Assembly: GCF_024357955.1 (NCBI RefSeq)
Contig: NZ_JANEYT010000012.1
Coordinates: 12,727-76,726, forward strand
Direction of reading: 5' to 3'
Length of the DNA stretch: 64,000 nucleotides
Source: Photobacterium pectinilyticum
GTDB lineage: Bacteria > Pseudomonadota > Gammaproteobacteria > Enterobacterales > Vibrionaceae
Both the position numbers and the translations under genes were made by a program. This document shows, in pieces, positions 45,225 to 54,722 of this stretch; the stretch's first letter is position 1; each line of letters starts with the position of its first letter. A model generated the notes under the pieces. It worked only from the letters and a program-made list of their open reading frames with translations, was not told the origin of the DNA and did not search any database.

Positions 45225-46598
45225 ATGTCAAATGAGCAAATTATTTGGGATCAGGCCTTAATCGAAAAATATAACTATTCGGGGCCGCGTTATACCTCAT
45301 ACCCAACAGCGCTGGAATTTCACGAAGCGTTTACGCCTGCGGAATTTGACATGGCGTGTGCCCAGTATCCTGAACGCAACCTGTCGCTGTATGTCCACAT
45401 CCCGTTCTGCCACAAGCTGTGTTATTACTGTGGCTGTAACAAGATCATCACCCGTCACCAGCACAAAGCTGATCAATACCTTGATGCGTTGGAGCAGGAA
45501 ATCCGCCAGCGTTCGACATTGCTGGGTGAGCGAACTGTTAGCCAGCTTCACTGGGGCGGAGGCACCCCAACGTTCCTGACTAAGCTGCAGGTGAGCCGCT
45601 TGATGGGCCTGTTGCGCGAGCAATTTACGTTTACCCCCGATGCCGAGATCAGCATCGAGGTTGACCCGCGTGAAATCGAACTAGATATGCTTGACCACCT
45701 GCGTGGCGAAGGCTTCAACCGCCTTAGCATAGGGGTGCAAGACTTCAATAAAGAAGTGCAGAAGCTGGTTAATCGAGAGCAGGATGAAGCGTTCATTTTT
45801 GCTATGGTAGAGCGTGCCCGCGAACTGGGTTTCCGTTCGACCAACCTAGATTTGATCTACGGCCTACCAAAGCAGACCCCGGATCTGTTTGCCCAAACAC
45901 TCGATCAGGTGCTGACCATGCGCCCGGGTCGTTTGTCGATTTTCAACTATGCCCACATGCCGACACTGTTTGCCGCCCAGCGTAAGATCAAAGATGCGGA
46001 CTTGCCGCAGGCCAATGAGAAGCTGACGATTTTGCAGCAAACCATTGCGACCCTGACTGGTGCCGGATACCAGTTCATAGGTATGGATCACTTTGCCCTG
46101 CCGGAAGATGAGTTGGCGGTGGCCCAGCGTGAAGGTATCTTGCACCGTAATTTCCAAGGGTATACCACCCAGGGAGATACTGATCTGCTGGGTCTTGGGG
46201 TATCGGCAATTTCGATGATTGGTAATTGTTACGCCCAGAATCAGAAAGAGCTCAAGCAGTATTACGCCAGTGTGGATGAAAAACGTGAGGCGCTCTGGAA
46301 AGGGGTTTCGCTGGATGCCGATGACTTATTGCGCCGTGAAGTGATCAAGTCGCTGATTTGTAACTTCCACCTGGATAAAACCGCGATCGAGCAACAGTTT
46401 GATATCGACTTTGATAGCTACTTTGCTGAAGATATCGAATTGCTACAGACCTTTATCAATGATGATCTGGTTGAGGTGAGTGATACCGCGATTGATGTCG
46501 CGCTGAAAGGTCGCCTGCTGATCCGAAATATTTGCATGTGCTTTGATAAGTATTTGCGCCATCGTGCTCGTCAGCAACAGTTCTCGCGGGTGATCTAA
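45225..46598 (+). CDS. hemN: Oxygen-independent coproporphyrinogen III oxidase
   Basis: A 457-residue radical-SAM enzyme that converts coproporphyrinogen III to protoporphyrinogen IX without oxygen. The 4Fe-4S site is HIPFCHKLCYYCGCNK (CxxxCxxC plus the extra Cys of HemN). The SAM motif GGGTPTFL and the family-specific N-terminus YNYSGPRYTSYPTALEF are present. It is full length and has its own terminator. Confidence 0.96.
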   Translation: MSNEQIIWDQALIEKYNYSGPRYTSYPTALEFHEAFTPAEFDMACAQYPERNLSLYVHIPFCHKLCYYCGCNKIITRHQHKADQYLDALEQEIRQRSTLLGERTVSQLHWGGGTPTFLTKLQVSRLMGLLREQFTFTPDAEISIEVDPREIELDMLDHLRGEGFNRLSIGVQDFNKEVQKLVNREQDEAFIFAMVERARELGFRSTNLDLIYGLPKQTPDLFAQTLDQVLTMRPGRLSIFNYAHMPTLFAAQRKIKDADLPQANEKLTILQQTIATLTGAGYQFIGMDHFALPEDELAVAQREGILHRNFQGYTTQGDTDLLGLGVSAISMIGNCYAQNQKELKQYYASVDEKREALWKGVSLDADDLLRREVIKSLICNFHLDKTAIEQQFDIDFDSYFAEDIELLQTFINDDLVEVSDTAIDVALKGRLLIRNICMCFDKYLRHRARQQQFSRVI

Positions 46599-46629
46599 AA
46601 CCAGTATTGGTTTTATCGTCCAGATAAAC

Positions 46630-46665
46630 AAAAAGCCCTCGAGCCGTTATGCTCGGGGGCTTTTT
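46630..46665. terminator. hemN terminator (bidirectional)
   Basis: AAAAAGCCCTCGAGC/GCTCGGGGGCTTTTT around CGTTAT. It has five A before and five T after, so it can also end the small minus-strand frame at 46686. Confidence 0.88.
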
Positions 46666-46685
46666 GATATTGGCTAGCTCAAGGA

Positions 46686-46814
46686 TTAGCCGTGAAACAT
46701 GTTCACCGCGGCAATCAGTGCCAGGATACCGGCAGCAAAATGACCAGGGCCATTGGCTGCGATTTCACTGACAGCAGGCATTGCCACGCTGAATGAAAAT
46801 AGACTTTCCAGCAT
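46686..46814 (-). CDS. Candidate 42-residue hydrophobic protein
   Basis: On the minus strand ATG 46814 opens 42 residues: MLESLFSFSVAMPAVSEIAA, then NGPGHFAAGILALIAAVNMF and HG. The C-terminal half is one membrane-spanning helix; the N-terminal half is amphipathic. It stops just before the bidirectional terminator at 46630-46665. The ribosome site is poor (ttggatccccacc). No function is known. Confidence 0.42.
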   Translation of the reverse strand: MLESLFSFSVAMPAVSEIAANGPGHFAAGILALIAAVNMFHG

Positions 46815-47093
46815 GGTGGGGATCCAACTGTGTTTTTAGTGTTATGTGGTTTAAGTGATGATTGAAGCCGGGGGTATTGTACGCAAAATGAGCGAAGATG
46901 GAATGGGGGGAGGTCAAAAAGCGACCAGTAGTGGCATTTTATTTGCATCTCACCGCCCTCGCTATGCTGCGGTCGAGTTGTCATCTCGATGGCTTTCACA
47001 TGCGGTTTTGGTCATCGCTGGGGACAAGTTGTTGATGCGGAAAGAAACCCTGTGGTGCTGTTGAATGCCTTTCCGCATGAAAGGTGTGCAGGA

Positions 47094-48509
47094 TTAATCG
47101 GTCATGACATTGAGCTCTTTGAGTTTGCGGGTCAGGGTGTTACGGCCCCAGCCCAGCAATCGCGCGGCTTCCTGTTTATGGCCATGGGTGTGCTCCAAAG
47201 CCGCTTCGAGCAGGATTTTTTCAAATTCCGGCAATGCTTCACCGAGCAGGTTTTGGTGCCCTTGTCGAAGGTTGTCGAAGGCCCATTTTTCCAATGCATT
47301 ATGCCAGTGTAGATGGCCACCTTCGCTGGTGTCCGGCTCGCTAGGGGCAACCAGCTCCGGTGGCAGGTCAGCAGGTAGGATTTCCTTACCGCTGGCCATC
47401 ACAGTGAGCCAGCGGCAGGTATTTTCCAGTTGGCGGACATTGCCCGGCCAGTCCAGCATCGTCAACGCTTCTTCGGTATCCGGGTGCAAGGTCTTGACCT
47501 CGACTCCGAGCTCGTTAGAGGCACGCATCAGGAAGTGGCGGGTTAGCTGCGGAATATCCTGGCGGCGATCTTTGAGCGCGGGAAGGTGAACCCGGATGAC
47601 ATTTAGGCGGTGAAACAAATCTTCGCGGAAGTCTCCGGCGGCAACCAACCTTTCTAGGTTCTGGTGGGTCGCAGCGATGATCCGGACATCAACATTGACT
47701 GGTGAATGGCCACCCACCCGGTAGAACTGGCCATCTGCCAGCACCCGCAGTAATCGGGTTTGGATATCTAGCGGCATGTCTCCTATTTCATCAAGAAACA
47801 AGGTGCCGCCGTTGGCCTGTTCAAAGCGGCCTTGGCGGACACTATTGGCACCAGTAAAAGCGCCTTTTTCGTGGCCGAATAATTCCGATTCAATCAAATC
47901 TTTGGGAATGGCTGCCATGTTGAGGGCAATGAATTCCTTGTGGCTGCGCGGGCTATGGCGGTGCAGCGCATGGGCGACCAGCTCTTTACCGGTACCCGAC
48001 TCACCGTTGATCAGCACTGAGATGGACGAGCGGGATAGGCGGCCGATAGCGCGGAATACCTCCTGCATTGCCGGGGCTTCACCGATGATTTCCGGGGCGT
48101 TTTTTTCAACTGTTTCAGGTTGTTGTTGGCGCTTCTGCTCCTGGCTGTGGGTTACTGCACGTTCTACTAAACTAACGGCTTCATCAATATCAAACGGCTT
48201 GGGCAGGTATTCGAAGGCCCCTTCCTGATAGGCATTCACCGCAGCGTCAAGATCGGAGTGGGCGGTCATGATGATTACTGGTAGGGTCGGGTAGTCTGCC
48301 TGTAGCACCTTGAGTAAGGTAAACCCGTCCATACCTGGCATGCGGATATCAGACACCAGTACATCGGGTACGCTGCGCTCCATTGCCTCGACCACGCTAT
48401 CGGCATTGGCGAAAGTTTCACATTTCAGTCCGGCGGCATTGAGGGTTCGCTCCAGTACCCAACGGATTGAGCTGTCGTCATCAACGACCCAAATTAGTCC
48501 TTTGCTCAT
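47094..48509 (-). CDS. ntrC: Nitrogen regulator NtrC (GlnG), sigma-54 activator
   Basis: A 471-residue response regulator. The receiver domain has phospho-Asp in VLVSDIRMPGMDG and Lys in LPKPFD. The AAA+ domain has GESGTGKE, the sigma-54 loop GAFTGA and IIAATHQNLE. The C-terminal Fis-type helix-turn-helix is EAARLLGWGRNTLTRKL. ATG 48509 follows GAGGA and gives the normal length; the open frame to 48614 covers ntrB. When phosphorylated by NtrB it activates glnA and other sigma-54 genes; it follows ntrB after ten bases. Confidence 0.96.
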   Translation of the reverse strand: MSKGLIWVVDDDSSIRWVLERTLNAAGLKCETFANADSVVEAMERSVPDVLVSDIRMPGMDGFTLLKVLQADYPTLPVIIMTAHSDLDAAVNAYQEGAFEYLPKPFDIDEAVSLVERAVTHSQEQKRQQQPETVEKNAPEIIGEAPAMQEVFRAIGRLSRSSISVLINGESGTGKELVAHALHRHSPRSHKEFIALNMAAIPKDLIESELFGHEKGAFTGANSVRQGRFEQANGGTLFLDEIGDMPLDIQTRLLRVLADGQFYRVGGHSPVNVDVRIIAATHQNLERLVAAGDFREDLFHRLNVIRVHLPALKDRRQDIPQLTRHFLMRASNELGVEVKTLHPDTEEALTMLDWPGNVRQLENTCRWLTVMASGKEILPADLPPELVAPSEPDTSEGGHLHWHNALEKWAFDNLRQGHQNLLGEALPEFEKILLEAALEHTHGHKQEAARLLGWGRNTLTRKLKELNVMTD

Positions 48510-48519
48510 GGTGAATCCT

Positions 48520-49578
48520 CTACATAATCGGTAAATACAGGGTGAATTTGGTATGGCCTGGCCAGCTGACGACTTCAATCTTGCCTTGATGCTGGTCGAC
48601 CAGGTTCTGTGCAATAGACAGTCCCAGCCCGGTTCCGCCCTCGCGTCCGGTGATCATGGGGTAGAACAGGGTGTCCTGGATATCACTCGGGATCCCTGGG
48701 CCATCGTCGATGATGTCGATTTTGGCGGCAACCCGGTATCGCTTGCCGTGGATCAGTGTCTGATGGGCGATACGGGTCTTGAGGGTAATATTACCGCCAC
48801 TGTGTTGCTTGAGCGCCAATGAGGCATTGCTGACAATATTGAGGATAGCTTGCTCGAGTTGGTCGGCATCCATGGTGAAATCGGGCAGGCTGGGATCATA
48901 GTCGCGGTGCAGATGGATATCCTCGCCACAATCAATACTGATCAGCTGACGGACTTTTTCCAGTACCACGTGAATATTGTCTTGCTGACGGTTGCCTGGG
49001 CGCTGCGGCCCGAGTAGGCGATCGACTAGGTTGCGTAGTCGGTCGGCCTGCTCGATGATCATCTGGGTGTATTCGGTGTAGCTCGGATCGGGCAAGGTTT
49101 TTTCCAGCAGCTGGGCGGCACCGCGCAAGCCACCCAGTGGGTTTTTGATTTCATGCGCCAACCCGCGCACTAATTCCTTGGCGGCTTGTTGCTGGGCGTG
49201 CTGGCTGAGCTCTTGGCTGATCCGACGTTGTTGATCAATAGGCTTGAGCTCGAGCAATATCAACAACTCGCGCTGCCATGACAGCGGACTCGCATTGAGC
49301 TCGAGGGTATGGTGGCGACCGTCGATGACAAAGGTGAGATCGCTGTCAGCCAACCCTTGCCCACTTTGAAGGGTGTCGGAAATAAGGCCCAGATCTAACG
49401 ATGTGTGCTGGAGCAGATCTGGGAAGCGGGTGTTGTTGAGTCGACGCTTGCTGAACGACAGCAGTTGCTCGGCTGCCGGGTTGACATAGCGTATGGTCAG
49501 CGACTCATCGAGTAATACGATTGCCGTGACTTGGTTGTCCAGGATCAGGGAAGAAAAGTCAGCCGTCACAGTTACCAT
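48520..49578 (-). CDS. ntrB: Nitrogen sensor histidine kinase/phosphatase NtrB (GlnL)
   Basis: A 352-residue cytoplasmic kinase. An N-terminal PAS domain (AIVLLDESLTIRYVNPAAEQLL) precedes the H-box RGLAHEIKNPLGGLRGAAQLL and the ATPase domain (NIVSNASLAL, DDGPGIP, GREGGTGLGLSIA). PII protein controls its kinase/phosphatase balance. The start is ATG 49578; a GTG three codons on is better spaced from AAGG and remains possible. An NtrC operator lies 41 bp upstream, indicating autoregulation. Confidence 0.95.
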   Translation of the reverse strand: MVTVTADFSSLILDNQVTAIVLLDESLTIRYVNPAAEQLLSFSKRRLNNTRFPDLLQHTSLDLGLISDTLQSGQGLADSDLTFVIDGRHHTLELNASPLSWQRELLILLELKPIDQQRRISQELSQHAQQQAAKELVRGLAHEIKNPLGGLRGAAQLLEKTLPDPSYTEYTQMIIEQADRLRNLVDRLLGPQRPGNRQQDNIHVVLEKVRQLISIDCGEDIHLHRDYDPSLPDFTMDADQLEQAILNIVSNASLALKQHSGGNITLKTRIAHQTLIHGKRYRVAAKIDIIDDGPGIPSDIQDTLFYPMITGREGGTGLGLSIAQNLVDQHQGKIEVVSWPGHTKFTLYLPIM

Positions 49579-49618
49579 CCTTGTTGGTGCAGTTCATCAT
49601 GGTGCACTGAACTGCCAA

Positions 49619-49635
49619 TGCACCACATTGGTGCA
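49619..49635. promoter_or_regulatory. NtrC-binding site before ntrB
   Basis: TGCACCACATTGGTGCA is a perfect match to the NtrC consensus (TGCACCA-N3-TGGTGCA). A half-site TGGTGCA lies 20 bp closer to ntrB. It probably represses the local ntrBC promoter. Confidence 0.85.
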
Positions 49636-49689
49636 ATCAAGTGTAGCCTGTCTGCCTGGTATCGTGAACGAAAAAATGGCAAGCGCCTG

Positions 49690-50244
49690 TTATTTGGGCA
49701 CTGGGAGTGGTGCCGGGCGCTGGTTGATACGGGCACGGTGCAAGAAGACAGTTATTTCTTCAGATGATGCAATAACCTTGCCGTGTTTTAGCAACTCTAC
49801 CTGTAGGGTATGGCTGCCGCGGTCAATATTGGTGAGAGGCCAAATTAGTTGGGCCTGCGGGCGGTCGTAGATTTCACCATCGAGGCGCAACCGGGTGCTG
49901 TGGCCTTGGTTGAGTTTGCGGTTACTCGAAGCCATGACTGTTAGGTTGCCCTGGTTGTCGCGTACGGTTTGCTGATCGGACGGACTGGTCAGCTGAATGC
50001 TTGCGGCTGGCAGGGTCGACTCGTTTGGTTGCTCAGTGTCGAGGTCTGTTTCTGCGACGAGAGGTTGGGGATCCGTTGATTCTTGGGGGGCCTGAATGCT
50101 TATCACCGATGCGCCAGGGAAGGGCTGGTCGGAAAAGTGGGTAACGCCATCTTCATCTTGCCAGGTATACATTTCGCTGGCGGCTGTGGTGGTTGAAATT
50201 AGCAGTACTGCTGTTAGCAAGCGGGATATTCTAGTTCTGTACAT
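49690..50244 (-). CDS. DUF4124 periplasmic protein
   Basis: A 184-residue exported protein. Signal peptide residues 1-22 are followed by the DUF4124 motif MYTWQDEDGVTHFSDQPF, a low-complexity linker, and a beta-rich C-terminal half (IQLTSPSDQQTVRDNQGNLT, then TLQVELL) like an immunoglobulin-type domain. It lies between glnA and ntrB and is common there in Vibrionaceae. The function is unknown. Its own ribosome site is weak. Confidence 0.85.
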   Translation of the reverse strand: MYRTRISRLLTAVLLISTTTAASEMYTWQDEDGVTHFSDQPFPGASVISIQAPQESTDPQPLVAETDLDTEQPNESTLPAASIQLTSPSDQQTVRDNQGNLTVMASSNRKLNQGHSTRLRLDGEIYDRPQAQLIWPLTNIDRGSHTLQVELLKHGKVIASSEEITVFLHRARINQRPAPLPVPK

Positions 50245-50307
50245 TTTTGTTATCAGACGGTGGATGATCCCTCATTGTTGGCATTGGGGTTGGTCGGTAA
50301 CAAGATC

Positions 50308-50334
50308 AAAAAGGCCAGCTTGTGAAGCTGGCCT
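50308..50334 (-). terminator. glnA terminator
   Basis: AAGGCCAGCTT/AAGCTGGCCT with a short loop; five U on the minus strand. It lies about 35 bp after the glnA stop and before the DUF4124 gene, so only part of the transcripts should read on. Confidence 0.8.
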
Positions 50335-50366
50335 AAATCTATAATGTCGAGCTGTTTATCAGTTAC

Positions 50367-51776
50367 TTAAACTGAGTAGTACAGTTCGAACTCTAGTGGG
50401 TGCGTGGTCATGTTGATTTTTTCAACATCCTGAGACTTCAAGCCGATGTAAGAATCGATGAAGTCGTCAGAGAATACGCCGCCAGCGGTTAGGAACTCAC
50501 GGTCATCGTCAAGAGCTTGTAGTGCGCCCTGTAGAGATTCGGCAACGGTTGGGATTTCTGCTGCTTCTTCTGCTGGTAGGTCATACAAGTCTTTATCCAT
50601 CGCTTCACCCGGGTGGATCTTGTTCTGGATACCGTCAAGGCCAGCCATCAGCATTGCTGCAAATGCTAGGTACGGGTTAGCGGCTGGATCACCGAAGCGA
50701 ACTTCGATACGGCGTGCTTTCGGGCTTGGTACCACTGGGATACGGATAGAAGCCGAACGGTTACGTGCAGAGTAAGCCAGCATTACTGGTGCTTCGAAAC
50801 CAGGAACAAGACGCTTGTACGAGTTTGTCGCTGGGTTAGCGAAGGCGTTGATTGCACGTGCGTGCTTGATGATACCGCCGATGTAGTAAAGCGCCATTTC
50901 AGAAAGGCCGCCGTACTTGTCGCCAGCGAACAGGTTAACACCGTCTTTCGCCAGTGACTGGTGAACGTGCATACCGCTGCCGTTATCGCCTACTAGTGGC
51001 TTAGGCATGAATGTCGCAGTTTTACCAAATGCGTGAGCAACGTTGTGTACAACGTACTTGTAGATTTGGATTTCATCCGCTTTGGTTGTTAGCGTGTTGA
51101 AACGGGTAGCGATTTCGTTCTGGCCTGCCGTTGCAACTTCGTGGTGGTGCGCTTCAACAACCAAGCCCATTTCTTCCATGATTAGACACATGGCTGAACG
51201 GATGTCTTGTGAAGAATCAACCGGTGCTACTGGGAAGTAACCACCTTTCACGCCAGGACGGTGGCCTTTGTTACCGCCTTCGAAATCTGAACCTGTGTTC
51301 CAAGCCGCTTCTACGTCGTCGATCTTGAAGAAAGAACCAGACATATCAGTGGCAAACTTCACGTCATCGAACAGGAAGAACTCCGGCTCAGGACCGATCA
51401 ATACAGTGTCTGCAACGCCAGTTGCACGCATGAAGTCTTCAGCACGCTTGGCAATAGAGCGAGGGTCACGGTCGTAGCCTTGCATTGTTGCAGGCTCTAG
51501 GATGTCACAGCGGATGTTCAGTGTTGCATCTTCTGTGAATGGGTCTAGTACCGCGCTAGCTGCATCCGGCATCATTACCATATCTGACTCGTTGATACCT
51601 TTCCAACCAGCAACAGAAGAACCATCAAACATCTTGCCTTCTTCAAAGAAGTCAGCATCGATCTGGTGGGATGGGATAGAGATGTGCTGCTCTTTACCTT
51701 TGGTATCGGTAAAGCGTAGGTCAACAAACTTAACTTCATTTTCCTGGATCAGCGCTAGTACACTTTCTACTGACAT
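50367..51776 (-). CDS. glnA: Glutamine synthetase, type I
   Basis: A 469-residue enzyme that joins ammonia to glutamate; the active form is a dodecamer. Motifs are the Asp50-region [16 protein letters not shown], the ATP-binding [16 protein letters not shown], the latch NRSASIRIP and the adenylylation Tyr in KDLYDLP. GGAGG lies before the ATG. It is preceded by a sigma-54 promoter and an NtrC site, the standard nitrogen-control arrangement. Confidence 0.97.
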   Translation of the reverse strand: MSVESVLALIQENEVKFVDLRFTDTKGKEQHISIPSHQIDADFFEEGKMFDGSSVAGWKGINESDMVMMPDAASAVLDPFTEDATLNIRCDILEPATMQGYDRDPRSIAKRAEDFMRATGVADTVLIGPEPEFFLFDDVKFATDMSGSFFKIDDVEAAWNTGSDFEGGNKGHRPGVKGGYFPVAPVDSSQDIRSAMCLIMEEMGLVVEAHHHEVATAGQNEIATRFNTLTTKADEIQIYKYVVHNVAHAFGKTATFMPKPLVGDNGSGMHVHQSLAKDGVNLFAGDKYGGLSEMALYYIGGIIKHARAINAFANPATNSYKRLVPGFEAPVMLAYSARNRSASIRIPVVPSPKARRIEVRFGDPAANPYLAFAAMLMAGLDGIQNKIHPGEAMDKDLYDLPAEEAAEIPTVAESLQGALQALDDDREFLTAGGVFSDDFIDSYIGLKSQDVEKINMTTHPLEFELYYSV

Positions 51777-51860
51777 CTTGAATAACCTCCGGTGTTAGAT
51801 TGGGCATCAGGCCGCAATAAATTAGGAATGAGCGTGTTTCGCTCTATTGCTAAAAGACAA

Positions 51861-51877
51861 TGCGATAACTGTGCCAA
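51861..51877 (-). promoter_or_regulatory. Sigma-54 promoter of glnA
   Basis: On the minus strand TTGGCACAGTTATCGCA fits the sigma-54 consensus TGGCAC-N5-TTGC with one mismatch in the -12 element. It lies 85-100 bp before the glnA start. The NtrC site at 51960-51976 is about 110-125 bp upstream of the predicted transcript start, as in E. coli glnAp2. Confidence 0.8.
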
Positions 51878-51959
51878 CTTTTCAAAGCCCCAAAATAGCG
51901 CACTTAGCAGGTATCTGAGGCTGAATTTGTCCATCGCTTGCACTGTTATGGGGATTCCT

Positions 51960-51976
51960 TGCACCAAGTTGGTGCA
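51960..51976. promoter_or_regulatory. NtrC enhancer site of glnA
   Basis: TGCACCAAGTTGGTGCA matches the NtrC consensus completely. A weaker site, TGCACTGTTATGGGGAT, lies next to it at 51939-51955, which would allow cooperative binding. Confidence 0.87.
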
Positions 51977-52145
51977 GTATGGATTGTTATCCCTTTAATG
52001 GTGCGCGTATCTACATTAGCCCAGCGCGATATATTGTCAATTGGCTCGGCCGGGAAAAGTTGATCGAAAAGGCGTTCGGAGGGGGGGCTTTACTGGCCTG
52101 CGATGAAGCAAAATGCCTGGTTAGAGCAAGTAGAACGAAAAAGGC

Positions 52146-52161
52146 GGTGATATAAATCACA
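52146..52161. promoter_or_regulatory. CRP-like site before bipA
   Basis: GGTGA-TATAAA-TCACA matches nine of ten conserved CRP bases with correct spacing, about 100 bp before the bipA start. A TAAAAT -10-like box follows at about 52182. Function not shown. Confidence 0.5.
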
Positions 52162-52261
52162 TATTACGTGGGTTTTGGCGTAAAATCTGTTAGATTATGA
52201 GCCGTTTTTTTAACCAAGTAGCGCCATCCGGTTGCTGCATGTTCTGAGTGAATGTGAATCC

Positions 52262-54091
52262 ATGTCTAATCCACAGATCGATAAATTAAGAAATATCGCA
52301 ATTATTGCGCACGTTGACCACGGTAAAACCACCCTGGTTGACAAACTGCTTCAGCAGTCTGGCACGTTAGAGTCTCGCGGTGACGTTGAAGAACGCGTAA
52401 TGGATTCCAACGACATCGAAAAAGAGCGTGGTATTACCATTCTTGCTAAGAACACAGCAATTAACTGGAATGATTACCGCATCAACATTGTAGATACTCC
52501 AGGACACGCCGACTTCGGTGGTGAAGTTGAGCGTATCATGTCGATGGTTGACTCTGTATTGTTGATTGTTGATGCTGTTGACGGCCCAATGCCTCAGACG
52601 CGTTTCGTAACTCAGAAAGCGTTTGCCCACGGCCTTAAGCCTATCGTTGTTATCAACAAGATCGACCGTCCGGGCGCACGTCCTGAGTGGGTTATGGATC
52701 AAGTATTTGACCTGTTTGATAACCTAGGTGCAACAGATGAGCAGCTAGACTTCACGACTGTTTATGCTTCAGCTCTTAATGGCTGGGCAACAATGGATGA
52801 AGGTGAAGTTGGCGAGAACATGGAGCCATTGTTCCAAGCGGTTGTTGATACGGTTGACGCCCCAAGCGTTGACGTTGATGGCAGCCTACAGATGCAAATC
52901 TCTCAGCTAGACTACAGCTCTTACGTGGGTGTTATCGGTGTTGCTCGTGTAACCCGTGGCTCTGTGGTACCAAACCAGCAGGTTACTATTGTGGGTGCTG
53001 ATGGTAAGACACGTAACGGTAAAGTCGGTACGGTATTGGGTTACCTTGGCCTTGAGCGTCACGAAGTTGAAAAAGCAACGGCGGGCGATATCATTGCAAT
53101 TACAGGTCTTGGTGAACTGAAAATCTCTGACACTATCTGTGATGTGAACGCGGTTGAGGCTCTGCCTGCTCTGTCTGTTGATGAGCCAACTGTAACCATG
53201 ACGTTCCAGGTCAACACGTCTCCGTTCGCAGGTAAAGAAGGTAAGTTCGTTACTTCACGTAACATTCTTGAGCGCCTACAGAAAGAATTGGTACACAACG
53301 TTGCACTTCGCGTTGAAGAAACGGATAACCCAGATCGTTTCCGTGTTTCAGGTCGTGGTGAGCTTCACCTGTCTATCCTGATCGAAAACATGCGTCGTGA
53401 AGGTTTCGAGCTAGCAGTATCACGCCCAGAAGTTATCATCAAAGAAGAAGATGGTCAGCTAATGGAACCGTACGAAACGGTTACCATCGATGTGCTAGAA
53501 GAGCACCAAGGTGGCATCATGGAGAACATCGGCCTACGTAAAGGTGAGCTGACTGATATGTCTCCAGATGGCAAAGGCCGTGTACGTATGGACTTCATGA
53601 TGCCTTCACGTGGTCTGATTGGTTTCCAAACGGAATTCCTAACGCTAACTTCAGGCTCTGGTCTGATGTACCACACGTTTGACCACTACGGTCCACACAA
53701 AGGTGGCGTAATTGGTCAGCGTAACAACGGTGTTCTAATTTCAAACGCAACAGGTAAAGCGCTAACTTATGCGTTGTTTAACCTGCAAGAGCGTGGCCGT
53801 CTGTTTGCTGAGCATGCCGACGAAGTTTACGAAGGCCAGGTTATCGGTATTCATAACCGTTCTAACGATCTGACTGTAAACTGCCTGAAAGGTAAGCAGC
53901 TGACGAACGTACGTGCGTCTGGTACCGATGAAGCGCAGGTGCTTTCGCCACCAATCAAGCACACACTTGAGCAAGCGCTAGAGTTCATTGATGAAGATGA
54001 GCTAGTAGAAGTAACACCAGAAAACATTCGTATCCGTAAGAAACTGCTTACTGAAAACGAACGTAAGCGTGCAAGCCGTACAGCAAAATAA
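52262..54091 (+). CDS. bipA: Translational GTPase BipA (TypA)
   Basis: A 609-residue ribosome-binding GTPase needed for 50S assembly at low temperature and for stress responses. G1 is [10 protein letters not shown]2 is ERGITI, G3 is [12 protein letters not shown] and G4 is [10 protein letters not shown]. The C-terminal part has the BipA-specific [16 protein letters not shown]. The frame is open to 52232; ATG 52262 gives [14 protein letters not shown], the conserved start. Codon choice (GTT, GGT and CTA frequent) suggests high expression. It is divergent from glnA. Confidence 0.97.
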   Translation: MSNPQIDKLRNIAIIAHVDHGKTTLVDKLLQQSGTLESRGDVEERVMDSNDIEKERGITILAKNTAINWNDYRINIVDTPGHADFGGEVERIMSMVDSVLLIVDAVDGPMPQTRFVTQKAFAHGLKPIVVINKIDRPGARPEWVMDQVFDLFDNLGATDEQLDFTTVYASALNGWATMDEGEVGENMEPLFQAVVDTVDAPSVDVDGSLQMQISQLDYSSYVGVIGVARVTRGSVVPNQQVTIVGADGKTRNGKVGTVLGYLGLERHEVEKATAGDIIAITGLGELKISDTICDVNAVEALPALSVDEPTVTMTFQVNTSPFAGKEGKFVTSRNILERLQKELVHNVALRVEETDNPDRFRVSGRGELHLSILIENMRREGFELAVSRPEVIIKEEDGQLMEPYETVTIDVLEEHQGGIMENIGLRKGELTDMSPDGKGRVRMDFMMPSRGLIGFQTEFLTLTSGSGLMYHTFDHYGPHKGGVIGQRNNGVLISNATGKALTYALFNLQERGRLFAEHADEVYEGQVIGIHNRSNDLTVNCLKGKQLTNVRASGTDEAQVLSPPIKHTLEQALEFIDEDELVEVTPENIRIRKKLLTENERKRASRTAK

Positions 54092-54113
54092 TTGCTAACT
54101 GATTGCCGTTAAT

Positions 54114-54150
54114 CAATCCCCCCATCGGTGCTACCATGGGGGGATTGTTG
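54114..54150 (+). terminator. Hairpin after bipA
   Basis: CAATCCCCCCAT pairs with ATGGGGGGATTG around a ten-base loop, followed by TTGTTG. The stem is strong but the U run is poor. Confidence 0.6.
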
Positions 54151-54182
54151 TATCTGGCCCTACAAAAAAAGAAGAACAGACT

Positions 54183-54713
54183 ATGCAGCCCATAATTATT
54201 ACCGGGGGACCGGGATCCGGGAAAACCTCGCTGCTGGATACGTTGGCACAGCGAGGATATATGACTTTTCCTGAAGTCTCCCGTAGCCTGATCCGTGAGC
54301 AGGCCGCTTTGCTTGACGGGGTTCTCCCCTGGACCGATTTGCCGCGCTTTGCTGCGCTGTGCCTTGAGATAATGAACAACCAGCGCGAGCAGGCCCGGCG
54401 AGGGACCATGCCGGCATTTGTCGACAGGGCGATTGGCGATATTTGTGCTTACCTGACTATTGGCGGCGAGAGGGTTGACGAGCACTATTGGGCGATGGCT
54501 AAAGGGTACTTTCCAACGGTTTTCGTCTGTGCCCCGCATGCCGATATTTATGTACAGGATGACGAGCGGCCGCACAGTTTTGTCGAGGCAGAGCAAATCC
54601 ATGCCCAGTTGGTATCAACCTACCGTGAGCTTGGCTACGAGGTGGTCGATGTGCCGTGGGACAAGATAGAAGAGCGGGCCAGCTGGTTACTGGCCCGGCT
54701 CAAGCAGGAATAA
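54183..54713 (+). CDS. Small AAA/P-loop ATPase (AAA_28-like)
   Basis: A 176-residue P-loop protein. Walker A is ITGGPGSGKTSLL near residues 6-18, followed by the family segment YMTFPEVSRSLIREQ and a possible Walker B in PAFVDRAIGDICAY. Such proteins are predicted nucleoside or small-molecule kinases; the substrate is unknown. It stands alone, 91 bp after bipA, and converges on a DUF2959 gene. Confidence 0.85.
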   Translation: MQPIIITGGPGSGKTSLLDTLAQRGYMTFPEVSRSLIREQAALLDGVLPWTDLPRFAALCLEIMNNQREQARRGTMPAFVDRAIGDICAYLTIGGERVDEHYWAMAKGYFPTVFVCAPHADIYVQDDERPHSFVEAEQIHAQLVSTYRELGYEVVDVPWDKIEERASWLLARLKQE

Positions 54714-54722
54714 ATAGGTAGG

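Noticed and set aside
47035-47078. Inverted repeat ATGCGGAAAG/CTTTCCGCAT as terminator of the glnA-ntrC operon
   Set aside because: The loop is long and no U run follows on the minus strand; no confident terminator was found for ntrC.
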